Of a stretch of 64,000 nt of DNA, positions 33,530 to 46,373 are shown in pieces. A program made the position numbers and the translations under genes. The stretch is taken from assembly GCA_017607445.1 (NCBI GenBank), contig JAEVHH010000001.1, positions 496,001-560,000 on the forward strand. The letters are read 5' to 3'. The number at the start of each line of letters is the position of its first letter. The stretch's first letter is position 1. Source of the DNA: Histoplasma ohiense (lineage: Eukaryota > Ascomycota > Eurotiomycetes > Onygenales > Ajellomycetaceae). The notes below the pieces were generated by a model, which made no database searches, was not told the DNA's origin, and saw only the letters and a list, made by a program, of their open reading frames with translations.

Positions 33530-36500
33530 TTGAGTGATCATAGAGCTCTCAATGTTCTTCTGTTCATTCAAGAACATCAACACAGTCTACATCAGATCAC
33601 TGAAGCTGAAATCATCAGTCAATTTTATTACTGAAAAGACTGGTAAAAGACAGAGAAAGACTGTTACAATATCTTCTTCAATTTTCAAAAAAGTCAGTGA
33701 CAGCATCTCCACAGTCATCTCTCAATTATAGAAGTAGTTTGAGAAGACTCAACAGCAACAGAATCTGTAACAAAAAATTCTCATCAGATTGACAAAAACT
33801 CTGAACAGCTGAATTGAAAAGAAGAAACAGACAGTCAGTCAGAACTTTGCTTAAATCTTCTATAAAAAATTCATTGTATATATGACAGCAGATCTGAGTG
33901 CAGCATCAACTCTGAGAAAGAATACTATTCTGAACACTCATTTACAGTTAAATTCAGTGAAGACAACTGTGAGAAAGCTGACTATCTGAGCAGACATTGT
34001 GCAGAAGAGGAAAAATTCTGCTTTCTCTGAAACTATCTCTATCAAAACTACAGCTTCTTCAGCTGACAGAGCTAGTGGAGCTGATCTGCAACTCAAGAAC
34101 ATCAGTCAGTCAAGAAGTCTCACAGAGAGCACAAAACAGCAGAAGAACTCATGAATTCTCATTATTCTTCAATCAGAAAAACAGATTACTCAGCTGCAGT
34201 CATATACTATATAGCAGATGATCATTGCAAACATTCAGAAAGTGAGAGACATAGCTAATATACTGAAAATAAAGTTCATCAGAATAGATTGAGTGATTAT
34301 ATTGAGCAACAGAGGTATATATGATGCTCTGATCACTGAGAAAACAGTGACTACTCTCTGTGAAGTTCTTAACACCACAGAAATTCAGCTATCAGAGTGG
34401 TGATACAATTATGCTGTCTCAGAAGTTCTGAAATTTGTTCAGAACTGAGAAGAGACAAGAATCTCCACAGACAAGATAATTGAGAGAGAGATTCTGACTC
34501 AGACAAAGATAAAATCAGTGAGCTGTCAACTTTTGTGATATGAAGTGAATCTCAAGATGAGAAAGATTATATGAATTGTCTTCTTTCTCACTCTAATGAA
34601 AGACTTCTCACTCTTCAATGCCAGTGAGAAGGTCAGACTGATTGAGAAAAGATCACTGACAGTGAGATATGACTCAGAATATCAGAGATACTGTCACTCA
34701 TCAAAGTGTGTGTGACTGATGAGATGCTCCAACTGCAGTGAGCTCATAAGTCAGTATAAGAAATCAACAAATGTGAAATGTAAGAGAGTATCATGATGTG
34801 TTAACTGCTATCAACTCTACTCAACTGAGCATCAGCACTGCTCTGCTGTGCTCAGATATGTGAATGATATTTTCAGACATCTAACTCAAAAAAAACTAGC
34901 AGCTGTTCACTGTCTTGATGACAGATATCACAGAAATACTCAGAAGTGGCAATCATCATCAATATAATCAGCATCAATGATTACAGTGATGATATCTACA
35001 TCATTCATTCAATCAACTCAGTCAACACAGCTCACTGAGCTAGCACTCTGTAAGTGAGTGATTACTCAGAGCTTCATCAGTGAAGAGAACATCATCTAAC
35101 AGATGATTCATATCAGATAATACTCAGTCTGCACAGCAGAGTGACAGTATAGTCAAGCAGTCAAAGAATAGTCTAGCCTCAATATATAGACAACAGATCT
35201 GAGATTCTTCAATCTCATTTCACAAATGAACTTTGACAACAGCTCATCAAGTGACTTCTCATACTAGAACATCAACATCAGCAATATAGCTGACACTGCA
35301 GAAACAATCAGCAGAAAAATCATTCTCTACAGATTTTTTGAGTAAATACAGTCAGAGCAACTCTCTGTCACACAGCAGCTTTACAGCTTGCTTTTAAACA
35401 GAGCTGTGAAGTGATCTGTATACAGAAATCTTACACACACTCTGATATCAAAACTTCTAATCACTTAGCATATGAGTGTTTTGCATTTATAGATCACTGA
35501 AATGATACTAATCTGAAGCAGCAAGAGAAGAAGAGACTCTGAATCATGATATATATATACAAAAGTTCAAAGATAAGAGCACAGCAACACTGATCTGTGC
35601 AAAACAGAGATCTACTGTGAATCAGTGTCAATGACTGTCACATTCTCAATATGTACAGACAGTCTGAGACAGACACAGTCATGAATTATCTGATCAATTT
35701 GAGCTCATCAGCTCACTGTCTAGTAGATGGAGATTTCAATGTATAATATGATATCTTTGAATCAGAGACAGTGAATCTGCACTGAGAAGGGGAGCTTGTT
35801 CAGTGAATCAGTGAACACAGAATGAACTTTGTAAAAGAGATAGATATTTCAACTCATACAGCAGATCATATAATTGATCTCATCTTCTTCAATATGATTT
35901 TTGCTTTCACTTCAATATGTCAAGATTTACACTGCAGCTCAGATCATCAGTCTATAATTATTATATTGCTGACAACACTTCAGACACAGCAGAGCAGAGC
36001 TCAGATCAAAATCACAGACTCTCAGCTGAAGCTCTTTACAGATTTTATCAGAGATTTCATGATGAATATATTTTACTCAGATAAAGTTGAAAATACAGCA
36101 CAGTTTGATAATCTGATCTGATGCTTCATTCAGAATCTTCTGACTGCAGCTCAGACAGTCAACAAGTCAGTGCAATAAGAACAGACTACAGCTCTCTGAT
36201 GAACAGCAGACTGCTGAAGAGTATATTGAGAGCTCATCACTCATCAGACAGAGGTCACAAAGCACTGATTCAAGAACACAGTATACAAGACCAAACATAC
36301 ATACTGAAGATAGATGATCAATGAGATCAGAGATGACAGAGATCTGTATCAGATGATAGTATAATATAAACTGAAACTCAATCTCAGAGCATTCTCTCTG
36401 ATAATTGAGAATCAGATTATAGAAGAGACAGCTGTCAAAGCTGAGACATTTCAGCAAATCATTCTGAAGCAATACAACTCAGCTGATGATCTGAAATACA

Positions 36501-39120
36501 ACTCATTGAATAATGAGCACTGAAGCAGCATGAGAAATCTGCTCTGAAATCTCTGAATTGAGATGAAGAAGATAGAGTGTAACATCATTGAAATACAGAG
36601 TATCTCTTCAGACATAAATGAAATCACAGTGTGACTGCTCAAGACATGCTGACAGTATATATCTCTCTTTGTATATCAGCTATACAACTGCTGTCTTCAG
36701 CTCTGCCACTTTCCACAAATCTGAAAGCTGACAGAGATGACAATGATACTCAAAATAGATAAGAGAGATAGAAGCTTGATTCACTTCTGAAGATTCATTA
36801 TTCTTCTCTCAGTAATCTTCAAAAGACTGAAATACATTGTTGTAAGATGACTGATATACACAGCATTTATTCATGATGTAGTCAACTTGCAGTATAAAGA
36901 GACACTGCTCAGACAATCTACAATGAATCTGATAACTGCTTTCACTTATGAGATGAAGACAGTCTTCACACAAAATAAGAAGATATTCATGATTATAATG
37001 AATGTGCAGAGTGTCTTTGATACTGTGCTGTGCAGACAGCTGCTTCAGCAGATGACACAACAGAGATGATTATATAAGCTGCTACAATTTATTGACAGCT
37101 TTCTCATCAAACACAGAGCTCAGATCTGACTGAAAGAGATCATCACAGCAGTATATCAAATACAATGTGATATATTACAGAAGTTTTCTCTATCATCAAT
37201 ACTGTTTCTTTTATATCTGACAGAGCTGCTGTGGTAGAATCTGAAATTATACTTTGACTATACAGATGATCTGAATATTTGATAGACTATATACTCATTT
37301 AACAGCAATACTATTCTTCTCAGTCATGATATACAGAGTATTCTGAGATGAAGAGAGACAAACAAAATGATCTTTGCATCAGAGAAACTTGAGATGATTC
37401 ATCTCATAAGAAAGTGATACAATGAAACACTGTCAGTGATTGTGTCAGAGAATCTGATCATACATTCTGTTACTGTCTCAGCTGAACAGAAGTCAGTATT
37501 CTGTTGACTGAGTATACACTTTGACAGAAGACTCATCTGAAGATCATACATCTCTGTCTGAGTAAAAAAGATAAGAGCTGTGACTCAGTATATCTGAAGT
37601 CTAGAAAAAATCAGAGATGAGCTCTCAGCAGATGCTCTGTGAAAAACAGTTACTATCTATATGATTTTCTCACTGCTCTATAACACAGAGATCTGATACA
37701 GCAGCTGCATGCAGTCAATAAGACACACAGATAGAAATGAGAAGATCAGCTCTCATCTGAAATGATATATAAGAACAGTTGAGAAAATACTTATTATAGT
37801 AGTCAGAGAAATTCTTTCAGTTTTTCATACAATATTCATTGCAACTCTATACTGAAATGCTGAGCTCTCATCAGCAATGATAGCTCTGAAGAAGACTAAA
37901 TTATGTTTTACAACAAGACTTCAGATGATGAATGAGAGACACTCACTGACTTCACAGATAGCTCTTTCAATGAATATATATGAAAGAGAGACTGAAATTC
38001 AGCAGTATCTGAAGATTAAAATTCAGAGGTTGAAGATACTGCTGTCTGCAGTCAATAGATTCACACTTGTTATTTCATATTACTCAGAGAAATGCAGAAC
38101 AGATCTCACAGAGAATGTAGATAAAAAAAATACTGCTCAGATATTCAAAAAATAATAAGAAAGTCAATCTTCAACAAATCTATATATTTTCTCAGATGAA
38201 TCAGAACAGATTCTTGACAACAGCAGATGAATGAGCTATAACTTCATAGTCTATCAGAGAAATAAAGAACTGATCAGCTTCTCAGCTGTACTGAACTCTA
38301 TATTACATATTTTTGACACTGAGATAGTTGATATCTGCTGTGTATTAAAGTGTGTGATGAAGCTTCTACTCTGTGTTATAAATGACAGCATCAGTTTTTA
38401 GATCTGATTCTGTCTTGATAACATCTCAGTCATCTGAGATATACAGAACAGTGCAGCAGTCTTCTCAAACTGAGTCTACAGCTGCTGCTATAAGCTCTTC
38501 AGACAACATAATATGAGTCTGAAATGAACTTCTGAGTACATGAAAATAGAGAACAATGAGAAAGCAGACTGTCTGACTAAGTGAGTGATCTCATCTACTG
38601 CAGTCTCAGTCTATAAACTCAAGATCATATCCACAGTCAGTGAGATTTGTACAGTGATCAAGCAGCTCAGTCAAGAGATAGAATGAGAGTGATGAAACAG
38701 AGTCTGTGAAAAGCTCTCTGACTGATATCAGAGTTGAAGATTCAACAGACTGACTGTGAAATATCAAATAAAGATTTCTTCAGAGCTCAGTATGTCACAA
38801 TATGTTTTTCACTGTTGACTCACACTCTGCTTCTCTTATGAGAACTTCTTCTGATATCACAGATGCTTTCAGCATACAGATGCAAGACTCATCTATATCT
38901 GTGAACACAATAAAAACTCAGAACATTTGATACTCTGTCAACACTCACAGAGACACTTTTCTCACTGACTCAAAATATCAGCAGCACAGTCATACAACTG
39001 AATGACAGCTGTTATCTATCTAGAGTCTCTGACCTCTACAGACTTTGTAGAACTGCTTGATCACACACAGTTCTATATATAATACTGTATAAAATAACAC
39101 AGCTGTTTGAGTACATATCA
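33530..39120 (+). mobile_element. LINE-E, strongly decayed Tad1-like LINE
   Basis: Plus-strand non-LTR element recognisable only by motifs. ORF1 zinc knuckles are around 34720-34850 (CSNC...; CVNC-x4-H-x..C). Endonuclease is at about 35200-36120 (VDGDFN at about 35730; SDHQ in the open piece 35822-36121). RT is at about 36700-37330 (FDTVL near 37015; an ILFLLYL segment; YTDD where YADD is expected). RNase H is at about 38180-38480 (IYIFSDES), and a C-terminal Zn motif is near 38900-38950 (NSEHLILCQHS). CpG is nearly absent and TGA/TAG stops are frequent. Ends are uncertain; the 3' end is obscured by X-B. Confidence 0.75.
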
Positions 39121-39149
39121 TCTGACAGCCCCCCACAGCAGTTCCAAGT

Positions 39150-40062
39150 CTATACAGGCAGTACAGATAGCACAACATTCAGTACAACTGATTTGATCAG
39201 TACAATAGACACAATCAATGCAATTGATACAAACAGTACAATCGGTTCAATCGATACAATCAACTCAATCAGTTCAATCAGTACAAACAGTTCAACCGAT
39301 TCAATTGATACAAATGATACAATTGATACAATAAGTTCAATTGATTCAATTGATTTAATCAGTTCAATCAGTTCAACTGATGCAAATGATTAAATCAGTA
39401 TGATTAATTCATCTGTTTCAACTAGTTGTGATGTAATCAGTACAGTCTGTATGCTAATTCAGTTGATATACTCTCAGCTGCAGATATGCAGTCTTCTTCT
39501 CTCTTCTCACTACTCTTTCTATCTCTTCACTTCTTTTTCTTCACAATCTTCTTCAGTGCTCTCTCCTCTCTCTCCCCTCAGATTTGTGCTGGGTCACATG
39601 ACTGCAAGATGTCACAGAGAGTATAGTCTTTTCTTCACTCTTCTCTTTATTTTTTTTTTTGAAATACTTATTTTTTCTCTTTTCTTTTGTCTATCTCATC
39701 TGTTTTTTCTCTGCTGTTAGAAGCACAGACAGTTCTCAGATCAATTGAGAGAGTTATCTCTCTTCATTCACTATAAAGTCTTTCAGACACAGCAGCAGCA
39801 GTTCTCTTGAGAACCACACAATAGCTTCATCATGAATGATCATACATCAGATCAGAAGTGAATGTGCAGCTTAGTAAAATTCTTTTCAATGAGCTGAGTC
39901 TTCTCAAGAATTGCCATCTGAATTCTGTTTTCTTTCTCTCTGTATATATAGAAATCTCTTCAGTGTAGCACATCTTCATACTCTTCAGAAGGCTTCTGAA
40001 ACACAGACACTGCCTGTGTTTTCTCTGAAACATTAAATCAATACAAACAAACAAACAAATAA
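39150..40062 (+). mobile_element. Composite repeat X-B
   Basis: Plus orientation: a 5' minisatellite of 9-bp units (about 39193-39391), a middle pyrimidine-rich region (39470-39650), and a 3' module (about 39820-40062) ending ...attaaatcaatacaaac(aaac)n. It aligns with X-A (53746-54585, minus strand) throughout, and with X-D and X-C over the 3' module. The 5' boundary and TSD could not be fixed. Confidence 0.75.
39193..39391 (+). repeat. 9-bp minisatellite head of X-B
   Basis: About 22 degenerate copies of a 9-bp unit of the type TCGGTTCAA/TCGGTACAA, mostly decayed to TCAGTTCAA and TTGATACAA. Because the unit is three codons long, it leaves a spurious repetitive open frame. Confidence 0.85.
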
Positions 40063-40347
40063 GAGTCTCTATCACAACAACATCAGCTCATTACTAACAA
40101 CATCACATTCACAACTATTCTCTTTCATTCATTCTCTCATATCTCTTTCATTCAATTTTCTCTGTCTTGTTTCAATTGTTCTACACATCTATTCTCTTCT
40201 ATTGAATGTCTAGCTCTTTTCTATTCTGTGATATAATCTCTGATCACTGTGTCTTCTGCTGTTCTGATTGTGTTATGTGATCTATTGATAAGTTCTTGTC
40301 AATCAAACCTTGTCAAAAGCTAATCTGATTGTGAATTGATGACTTTT
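40063..40347. other. Host sequence of X-C, unassigned
   Basis: CpG-free, decayed sequence between X-B and X-C. It presumably continues at 41403-42656 after X-C. No coding motif recognised. Confidence 0.35.
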
Positions 40348-40361
40348 GCAGTTGCTAACTG

Positions 40362-41388
40362 GGCTGCAAAGTCCGACTCTGCCACCTTCTCATGATGCAG
40401 CCTGGTAACATCATTTAGTGATGATGACCAAGAGCAGAGCAGTTGTTATGAGTGTCTGATTCTTAGTGAATTCAGCATTCATTGACCTTCAGATCTTGAT
40501 CTTTGCTCTCTGTGAGCAATCACTCTGCCACAGCTTGCTACAAGCAATCACTCTGCCTCTGCTCTCTGTGAGCAATTGCTCTGCCACAGCTCACTACAAG
40601 CAATCACTCTGCCACTGCTCTCTGTGAGCAATCACTCTGCTGCTGCTCTCTACAAGCAATCACCCTGCTGCTGCTCCCTGCGAGCAATCACTCTGCCACT
40701 GCTCACTACAAGCAATTGCTCTGCTGCTGCTCTCTGTGAGCAATCACTCTGCTGCTGCTCACTACAAGCAATTGCTCTGCTGCTGCTCTCTGCAAGCAAT
40801 CACTCTGCCACTGCTCACTATGAGCAATTGCTCTGCTGCTGCTCTCTGCAAGCAATCACTCTGCTGCTGCTCTCTGTGAGCAATCACTCTGCCTTCACTC
40901 TGCCTCTGCTCTGCCTCTGCTCTCTGTGAGCAATCACTCTGTCACAGCTCACTACAAGCAATTGCTCTGCTGCTGCTCTCTGCGAGCAATCACTCTGCTG
41001 CTGCTCTCTATGAGCAATTGCTCTGCTGCTGCTCCCTGTGAGCAATCACTCTGCTGCTGCTTTCTATGAGCAATCACTCTGCTGCTGCTCTCTGTGAGCA
41101 ATCACTCTGCTGCTGCTCACTCTGAGCAATCACCCTGCTGTAGCACTTGTGTGCTTTGATTATCTTTACCATGAATGATCATATGTTGGGTCAGAAGTGG
41201 ATGAACAGTCTATATAGACTGAGTCTTCTCAAGAGTTGCTATCTGAATTCTGTGTCTATCATTACTGTGTATATAGAGATTTCTTCAGCATAGCATATCT
41301 TCATGTTCTTTGAAAGGCTTCTGAAACACAGATGCTATCTGTGCTTTCTCTGAGATGTTAAATCAATACAAACAAACAAATAAACAAA
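40362..41388 (+). mobile_element. Composite repeat X-C
   Basis: 1,027-bp unit with a 14-bp TSD (gcagttgctaactg at 40348-40361 and 41389-41402). It has a unique 5' leader (40362-40502), a minisatellite of 28-bp units (40503-41140), and a 3' module (41150-41388) shared with X-A, X-B and X-D, ending in (CAAA)n-type tail. The TSD length, simple tail and lack of ORFs fit a non-autonomous retrotransposon mobilised by a LINE. Confidence 0.82.
40503..41140 (+). repeat. 28-bp minisatellite of X-C
   Basis: About 22 copies of a 28-bp unit (agcaatcactctgctgctgc tctctgtg). Variation between units is almost all C/T or G/A, with tttt-free, CpG-poor sequence. There are no spacers between units. Confidence 0.9.
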
Positions 41389-41402
41389 GCAGTTGCTAAC
41401 TG

Positions 41403-42656
41403 TTGTTAGCTTCTATCTTTCATCATCAGAGTGTATGTTTTATTTATGATCATTTCATCTCTTCTTTTGATATCTCTTCAGTGTGTGATTTTGCTTCTGT
41501 TGAGGAGATCACCTCCGTCAATGTTGTGGGGACAGAGTGCAACAATGACAACATCAGTGAAGCAGTTGATGAGAATGTAGACAGTGATGATAGCATTTAT
41601 AAAAATACTGAGATAATGAATGTCTCTGTGTTATTCTCTGCTGCTGTCTTCTCTGCTTTCACTGATTCTCTCTTTTTTATTCTCATCAATTTCTCTCTTT
41701 TCTTTCACACTGATTTCTTTCTCTTATTCAATCTTCAAGAGACTCTGCATATCTTTCATGACTCTCTTCTCTATTCTCCACACTCTTCTTTCACTTTCAC
41801 TATCTTTATCAAAACATGATTTCACACACAAGTACTGTACAACACAATCTGATTCATCAGTTATTTGTCTGTCACATCTCTTACTTGAAGCAAGTACAAG
41901 ACTTTTAGCAATCTTATACACTTTTTGAATTCTGTTGTTGTTTGTATTGATTGTGCTGAGTGTATATTATATTCTTTCTTGTCTCTTTTCTACAATTTTT
42001 ATTCTAACTTTTGTAGATGAAATTGTACAGAGTCTCTGTATTGTTGAGATTATAACAGACAAAGATCTCTACATTATATTTGTTTATATCAACTTCTGCA
42101 TCATTTCTCTGTCTTCATATACTTTCAGCTTATCAGATGAGTGTCTTTGTCCTTTTTGTTGACAAATGACTTTCAACTTGATCATTTATAGAAAAGAAAT
42201 ACATATTCAAGATAGTCTGAATGACAATATAATACTTTTTTATACTCACAGTGAGTATATATCTGTTTCTTGTGCTGATTGTGTGAGAGATAAAGAATCA
42301 TTTTAATTTTATATTCTGTCTTCTGCATATGACTGTTCTGTCAGCTGCTCTCATCTCTGCTGCAACTGTCTCTGAAGCTTTCAGAAGAGTTTGTATTTCT
42401 TCAGTAAGTGTATATTTCTTTCTTTTCATTGTAGTGACTGTTAATATTCTACAGTTACTTCTGATGTCATTCTGTGTACATCTATCTCTGCTTTTTTCTC
42501 AGATTCTTTTATGACTTGTTCATTCTTCTCTGCTCTCAATTTCACTCTCTCTCTTTCTTTCTTTTCTTCAACTTCTGTTGAGTGAGTGTCTGTCATCTAT
42601 TCTTATAGAAGCTCAGATGTCTGCTCAACTGCTCTGCTTACTTTTTTCTCACTCTC
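41403..42656. other. Host region of Gypsy-A2, possibly the 3' part of Gypsy-B
   Basis: Continues at 56874 across the A2 insertion. On the plus strand there are open frames at 41403-41819 (acidic, VDENVDSDDSIYKNTE), 41935-42162 (ending CLCPFC) and 42329-42514, with a possible intron (GTAAGT at about 42402 to TTGTAG at about 42433). By position this could be the counterpart of the Gypsy-C antisense gene in Gypsy-B, but the Cys6 motif is not seen and the frames are broken. Confidence 0.3.
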
Positions 42657-43190
42657 TGTGACAGATTAGCATCTGTTAGTAATTAACTTATGCAATCAAC
42701 TCCTCTTCTGCACCCGCTTGTTCCTGGCTGTTGTGACTCTGTGTAACCCTCGATGTTCTTCCACTTCATGCTTTGTGCTTGTGTAGTCTCTAACAATTCT
42801 TTCATGTAGCTTCTAATGTTCTCCCACTCTGTGTTCCACACTTGTGTAGTCTCTAATAATTCTTCTGTATAGCCTTCAATGATTCTTCTGTCTCACACTT
42901 CATATTTGTGTAGTTTCTAACAATTCTTCTGCATAGCTCTCAATGATTCTTCTGCCTCACACTTTATATTTATGTAGTTTCTAATGATTTTTCTGTGTAA
43001 CTCTTAATGTTCTTCTGCTCTGCACTCCACTGTGAAATGACTTCTGATATTCTTTCACTCTGAAATTCTCTCTATAAAAACCCTCTTTGTACAATCTTTT
43101 CTTCTGATTTCTTTTCTCTTTCTTTCCTTAATCAATTTGTAATCTGTATTAGAATAGTGCTAGATTGTTAATTGAAGTACATCTGTTACA
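42657..43190 (+). repeat. Gypsy-A2 5' LTR
   Basis: TGTGACAG...TGTTACA, 534 bp, with four U3 repeat units (about 42740-43030) and a TATA box (CTATAAAAA, about 43071-43079). The leader after it contains short tandem repeats (gttattagttcttac..., about 43225-43320) and two copies of aacactgtgaatagt (43426-43485). Confidence 0.9.
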
Positions 43191-43559
43191 TTATGAATTG
43201 ATTCTTCTGTATTTAAAGTCTGAGTGCTTTGTTATTAGTTCTTATACCTGAGTGTGTTGTTATCAGTTCTTACATTCAAGTGTGTTGTTTACAGATCTGA
43301 GTGTCTAGTTGTTACAAGAGATTTCTTGTGAGCTCAAATGTCTCTATTGTTAGTTATATAGACTGTTGTGTCAAAGCATCTGAGACATAATTGATCATGT
43401 TCTATGAGGTCTGAGTGTCTATGAACTGTAACACTGTGAATAGTGTTCACAAGGAAGCTTGACAAAGCTTAGCACTGCAACACTGTGAATAGTATCTGTG
43501 AGAGAATTGAGTGTCTACAAGTATTTCTTTTCTTTTTTTATTATTACATGTTTCTAGAT

Positions 43560-44640
43560 ATTGAAATAAATATGAACAATTCTACAAACATCTGCTGCAC
43601 TCAAACACAGTGGATGACAACTTAGATCTATGAAGTATCCTTCAGCAGCAAGCACTACAGATAGCTGAATTGCAACAACAATTTGCTGAAATGAGCACTT
43701 CTGTATTCACTGTTTCTTCTACACCCACATCTCATAAAAAGCTCTCAAGAGAGAAGCTCTCAATTTTTGACAAATACAAAAGAGATCTAGCACTCTATCT
43801 TGTGTGGAAATCAAAAGTGAACATCAAATTGAACATTGATGAATGAGCAATAGGCTTGCTATTCAATCAAGTGTGGTATATTCATAGCAGATTGAATGAC
43901 AATATGTTAGCAAAATTTCAATTCTGAATGAGTCATTGTCAGAACTACCAGCATACATCAGAGCTAGTCTTCTGACAACTCAACTCTCTCTTTCTCAATT
44001 CTACACTTCAAGTCAAAATGTTAGACTGACTTAATCAAACTCATCAGATGAATGTTGTGTTGACAACTTATCTTTCTGAATTCAATTGCAAGCTTCTAGA
44101 AGCAGATGGGCAAGACTGAAACAACATTATCAAGATCAATATATTGTTCAAGAACTTGAACTTTCAGTTGCATAACTGAAATATAGAGTATTCAAAACTC
44201 TCAACATACAGTGAATTCTGTACTGATCTTTGTCTATTGAACAACAATCTGTCTCAGTTCTGTGTGCTTCAAAATTGCAGAGGATTCTACTGAACAAATG
44301 TGTACACTCTGAATCACTCTGCAGCACTCTTCATCTCTGAATCAGAATCAATGAACTGAGTTCCACATGTAAATGCAAGTCATCTGAGAGTTCTCAATGT
44401 CTCAGAGAAGAACACTGCTGACTGAATTATCAGAGAAGTCTGCATACACTGTGACAAGTCAGAGCACTTTGCAAATCAATGTTCAAATGCAATCATCTCA
44501 AGTAAACCCCCCACATATGTAAACACTGTGTTGCTCATGAATAGATAAGAACAGGCAAAAGATGAGCTCTTGCTCTAAAACACAGACAAGAGCTCAAGAA
44601 GCAGAAAGCTAGCTGAAGATTCAAGCAGAAGATGTAAGTG
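43560..44640 (+). pseudogene. Gypsy-A2 gag remnant
   Basis: Collinear with A3 gag (21350-22230, minus). Stops break it, but a zinc knuckle VCIHC-x4-H-x4-C (C-x2-C-x4-H-x4-C) is intact at about 44445-44490, followed by a short Ser/Arg/Lys-rich tail. Confidence 0.75.
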
Positions 44641-44679
44641 AATACAATCATAATCTCTGTCTTTGTAAATAGTCTAGTC

Positions 44680-46373
44680 AATGTATAAGCAATGATAGAC
44701 AGTGGTTTTCTTCATTACACTCTTATAGACATTTAGCTGATCAAGAAGCATAAGCTTCAGCATATTCTCTTTCTCAAACTGTGTAAACTCAGTGAATTTG
44801 ACAGTCTCAGAGGATCTGCCTCCTACAACATGATAAGATTTAATGTTGATATAGAAGAATATGAGAAAAAGAATGTATATGCATACAAAATACAAAATCT
44901 TGAGTATGATCTAATACTCAGCCTATCATGACTCACAGAATTTGGAACTTTGTTGAATGCATGCAACCACTGTCTTATTTTCTCAGAAGATGACTGTGTT
45001 TACAAGAAGAACATTGATAGAACTGCTGATATCACTCAGATATCAGTGGAAGCATACAAACTACTAACTCATCAAGTGTATGAGAAGAAGAACATCCAAG
45101 TGTTCACTGCTAGTATGATGAATATCAAAAAAGCATTAGAAAAGTTAGAACTCAAAGATCTCAAGAAACTGTGCAAGAAACTATCTGAATCATATGAAGA
45201 CTTCACAGATGTGTTCAACAAGAAAGAAGCTGAAAAGCTTCACTCTCACTGAGAATCTGATATAGATCATACAATCAAGCTTATCAAGAAAGATGATAAG
45301 AACTCACAACTACTCTGAGATTTTTTCTACAGTATGTCATATGATGAACTTCTCATTCTATGAAAAATGCTCAATGAATTACTGAACAAAGACTTCATTT
45401 GTATTAGCAACTCATCCACTGCAGCATCTGTACTGTTTGTGAAGAAATCAGAAGAAGGCTTATGATTCTGCATCAACTATCAAGAACTCAATAAGATTAC
45501 ACAGAAGGACTGATATCCTCTCTCACTCATCAATGAAACACTCAAATGAATAGAAAAAACAAAATGATTTATGAAGCTTGACATCTCCACAGCCTTCTAT
45601 AAGATAAGAATTAATGAAGGTGACAAATGACTAACCACTTTTCATACATGTTACAGATTATATGAATGGACAGTGACTCTCTTTGAATTAGTGAATGCTC
45701 TGAGTATGTTTCAGAAGTACATTAACTGGGCTCTACAAGATCTGCTCAATGAGATCACCTCAGTATACATGAATGATATCTTGATCTTCATCAATGAATC
45801 ACTTACTGAGCATTATAAACATATATGACAAGTGCTTGACTGTCTATAAAAAGCTGAACTGCAAGTGGACATTGACAAATGTGACTTTGAGACCAAGTCT
45901 ACAACCTATCTAGAATTCATCATTGAAGCTGAAAAAGACATATGCATGGATTCTAAGAAGGTGGAAGCAATTCTCAACTGAGAGACATCAGTTTCAGTAA
46001 AAGAGATTAGAAGCTTTCTAGAGTTTGTCAACTTCTACTGAAGATTTATCAAGAACTTCTCTGATATTGTACAATCACTGACAGATCTGATCTGAAAAGA
46101 CACTGTATTTCAATGAACTGACAAAGTGAATGCAGCATTCAAAAAGCTGAAGTGTATGTTCACAAACACTCTGATGCTGCAATCATTCAATTCAGATAAG
46201 CATACAATTCTCAAAACAGACATTTCAGATTATGTAGTAGATGAAGCACTGATGCAATATGACAACAAAGATATTCTACAATTTTGTGTCTTCATCTTGA
46301 AAAAGATGTCATCTGCTGAATGCAACTATGAGATCTACAACAAAAAGCTTCTAGTAATTATACAATGTCTTGA
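44680..46373 (+). pseudogene. Gypsy-A2 protease, RT and first part of RNase H
   Basis: Protease start IDSGFLHYTL at about 44692 (DSG motif). The open piece 44950-45252 is the linker before RT. RT runs about 45290-46030, with VYMNDILIF near 45762-45790, where YxDD reads YMND. RNase H runs from 46126 (KTDISDY... NYEIYNKKLL). LINE-F interrupts it at 46373. RNase H resumes at 53661. Confidence 0.82.

Noticed and set aside
39193..39393. Repetitive Ser/Thr/Ile/Asp protein, and the Val-Gln-Ser-type protein at 54396-54656
   Set aside because: These frames are by-products of a 9-bp tandem unit (three codons) without a supporting gene structure.
40503..41140. CRISPR-like array
   Set aside because: The 28-bp units are directly adjacent with no unique spacers, and lie inside a retroelement with a TSD in a eukaryotic genome. 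It is a minisatellite.
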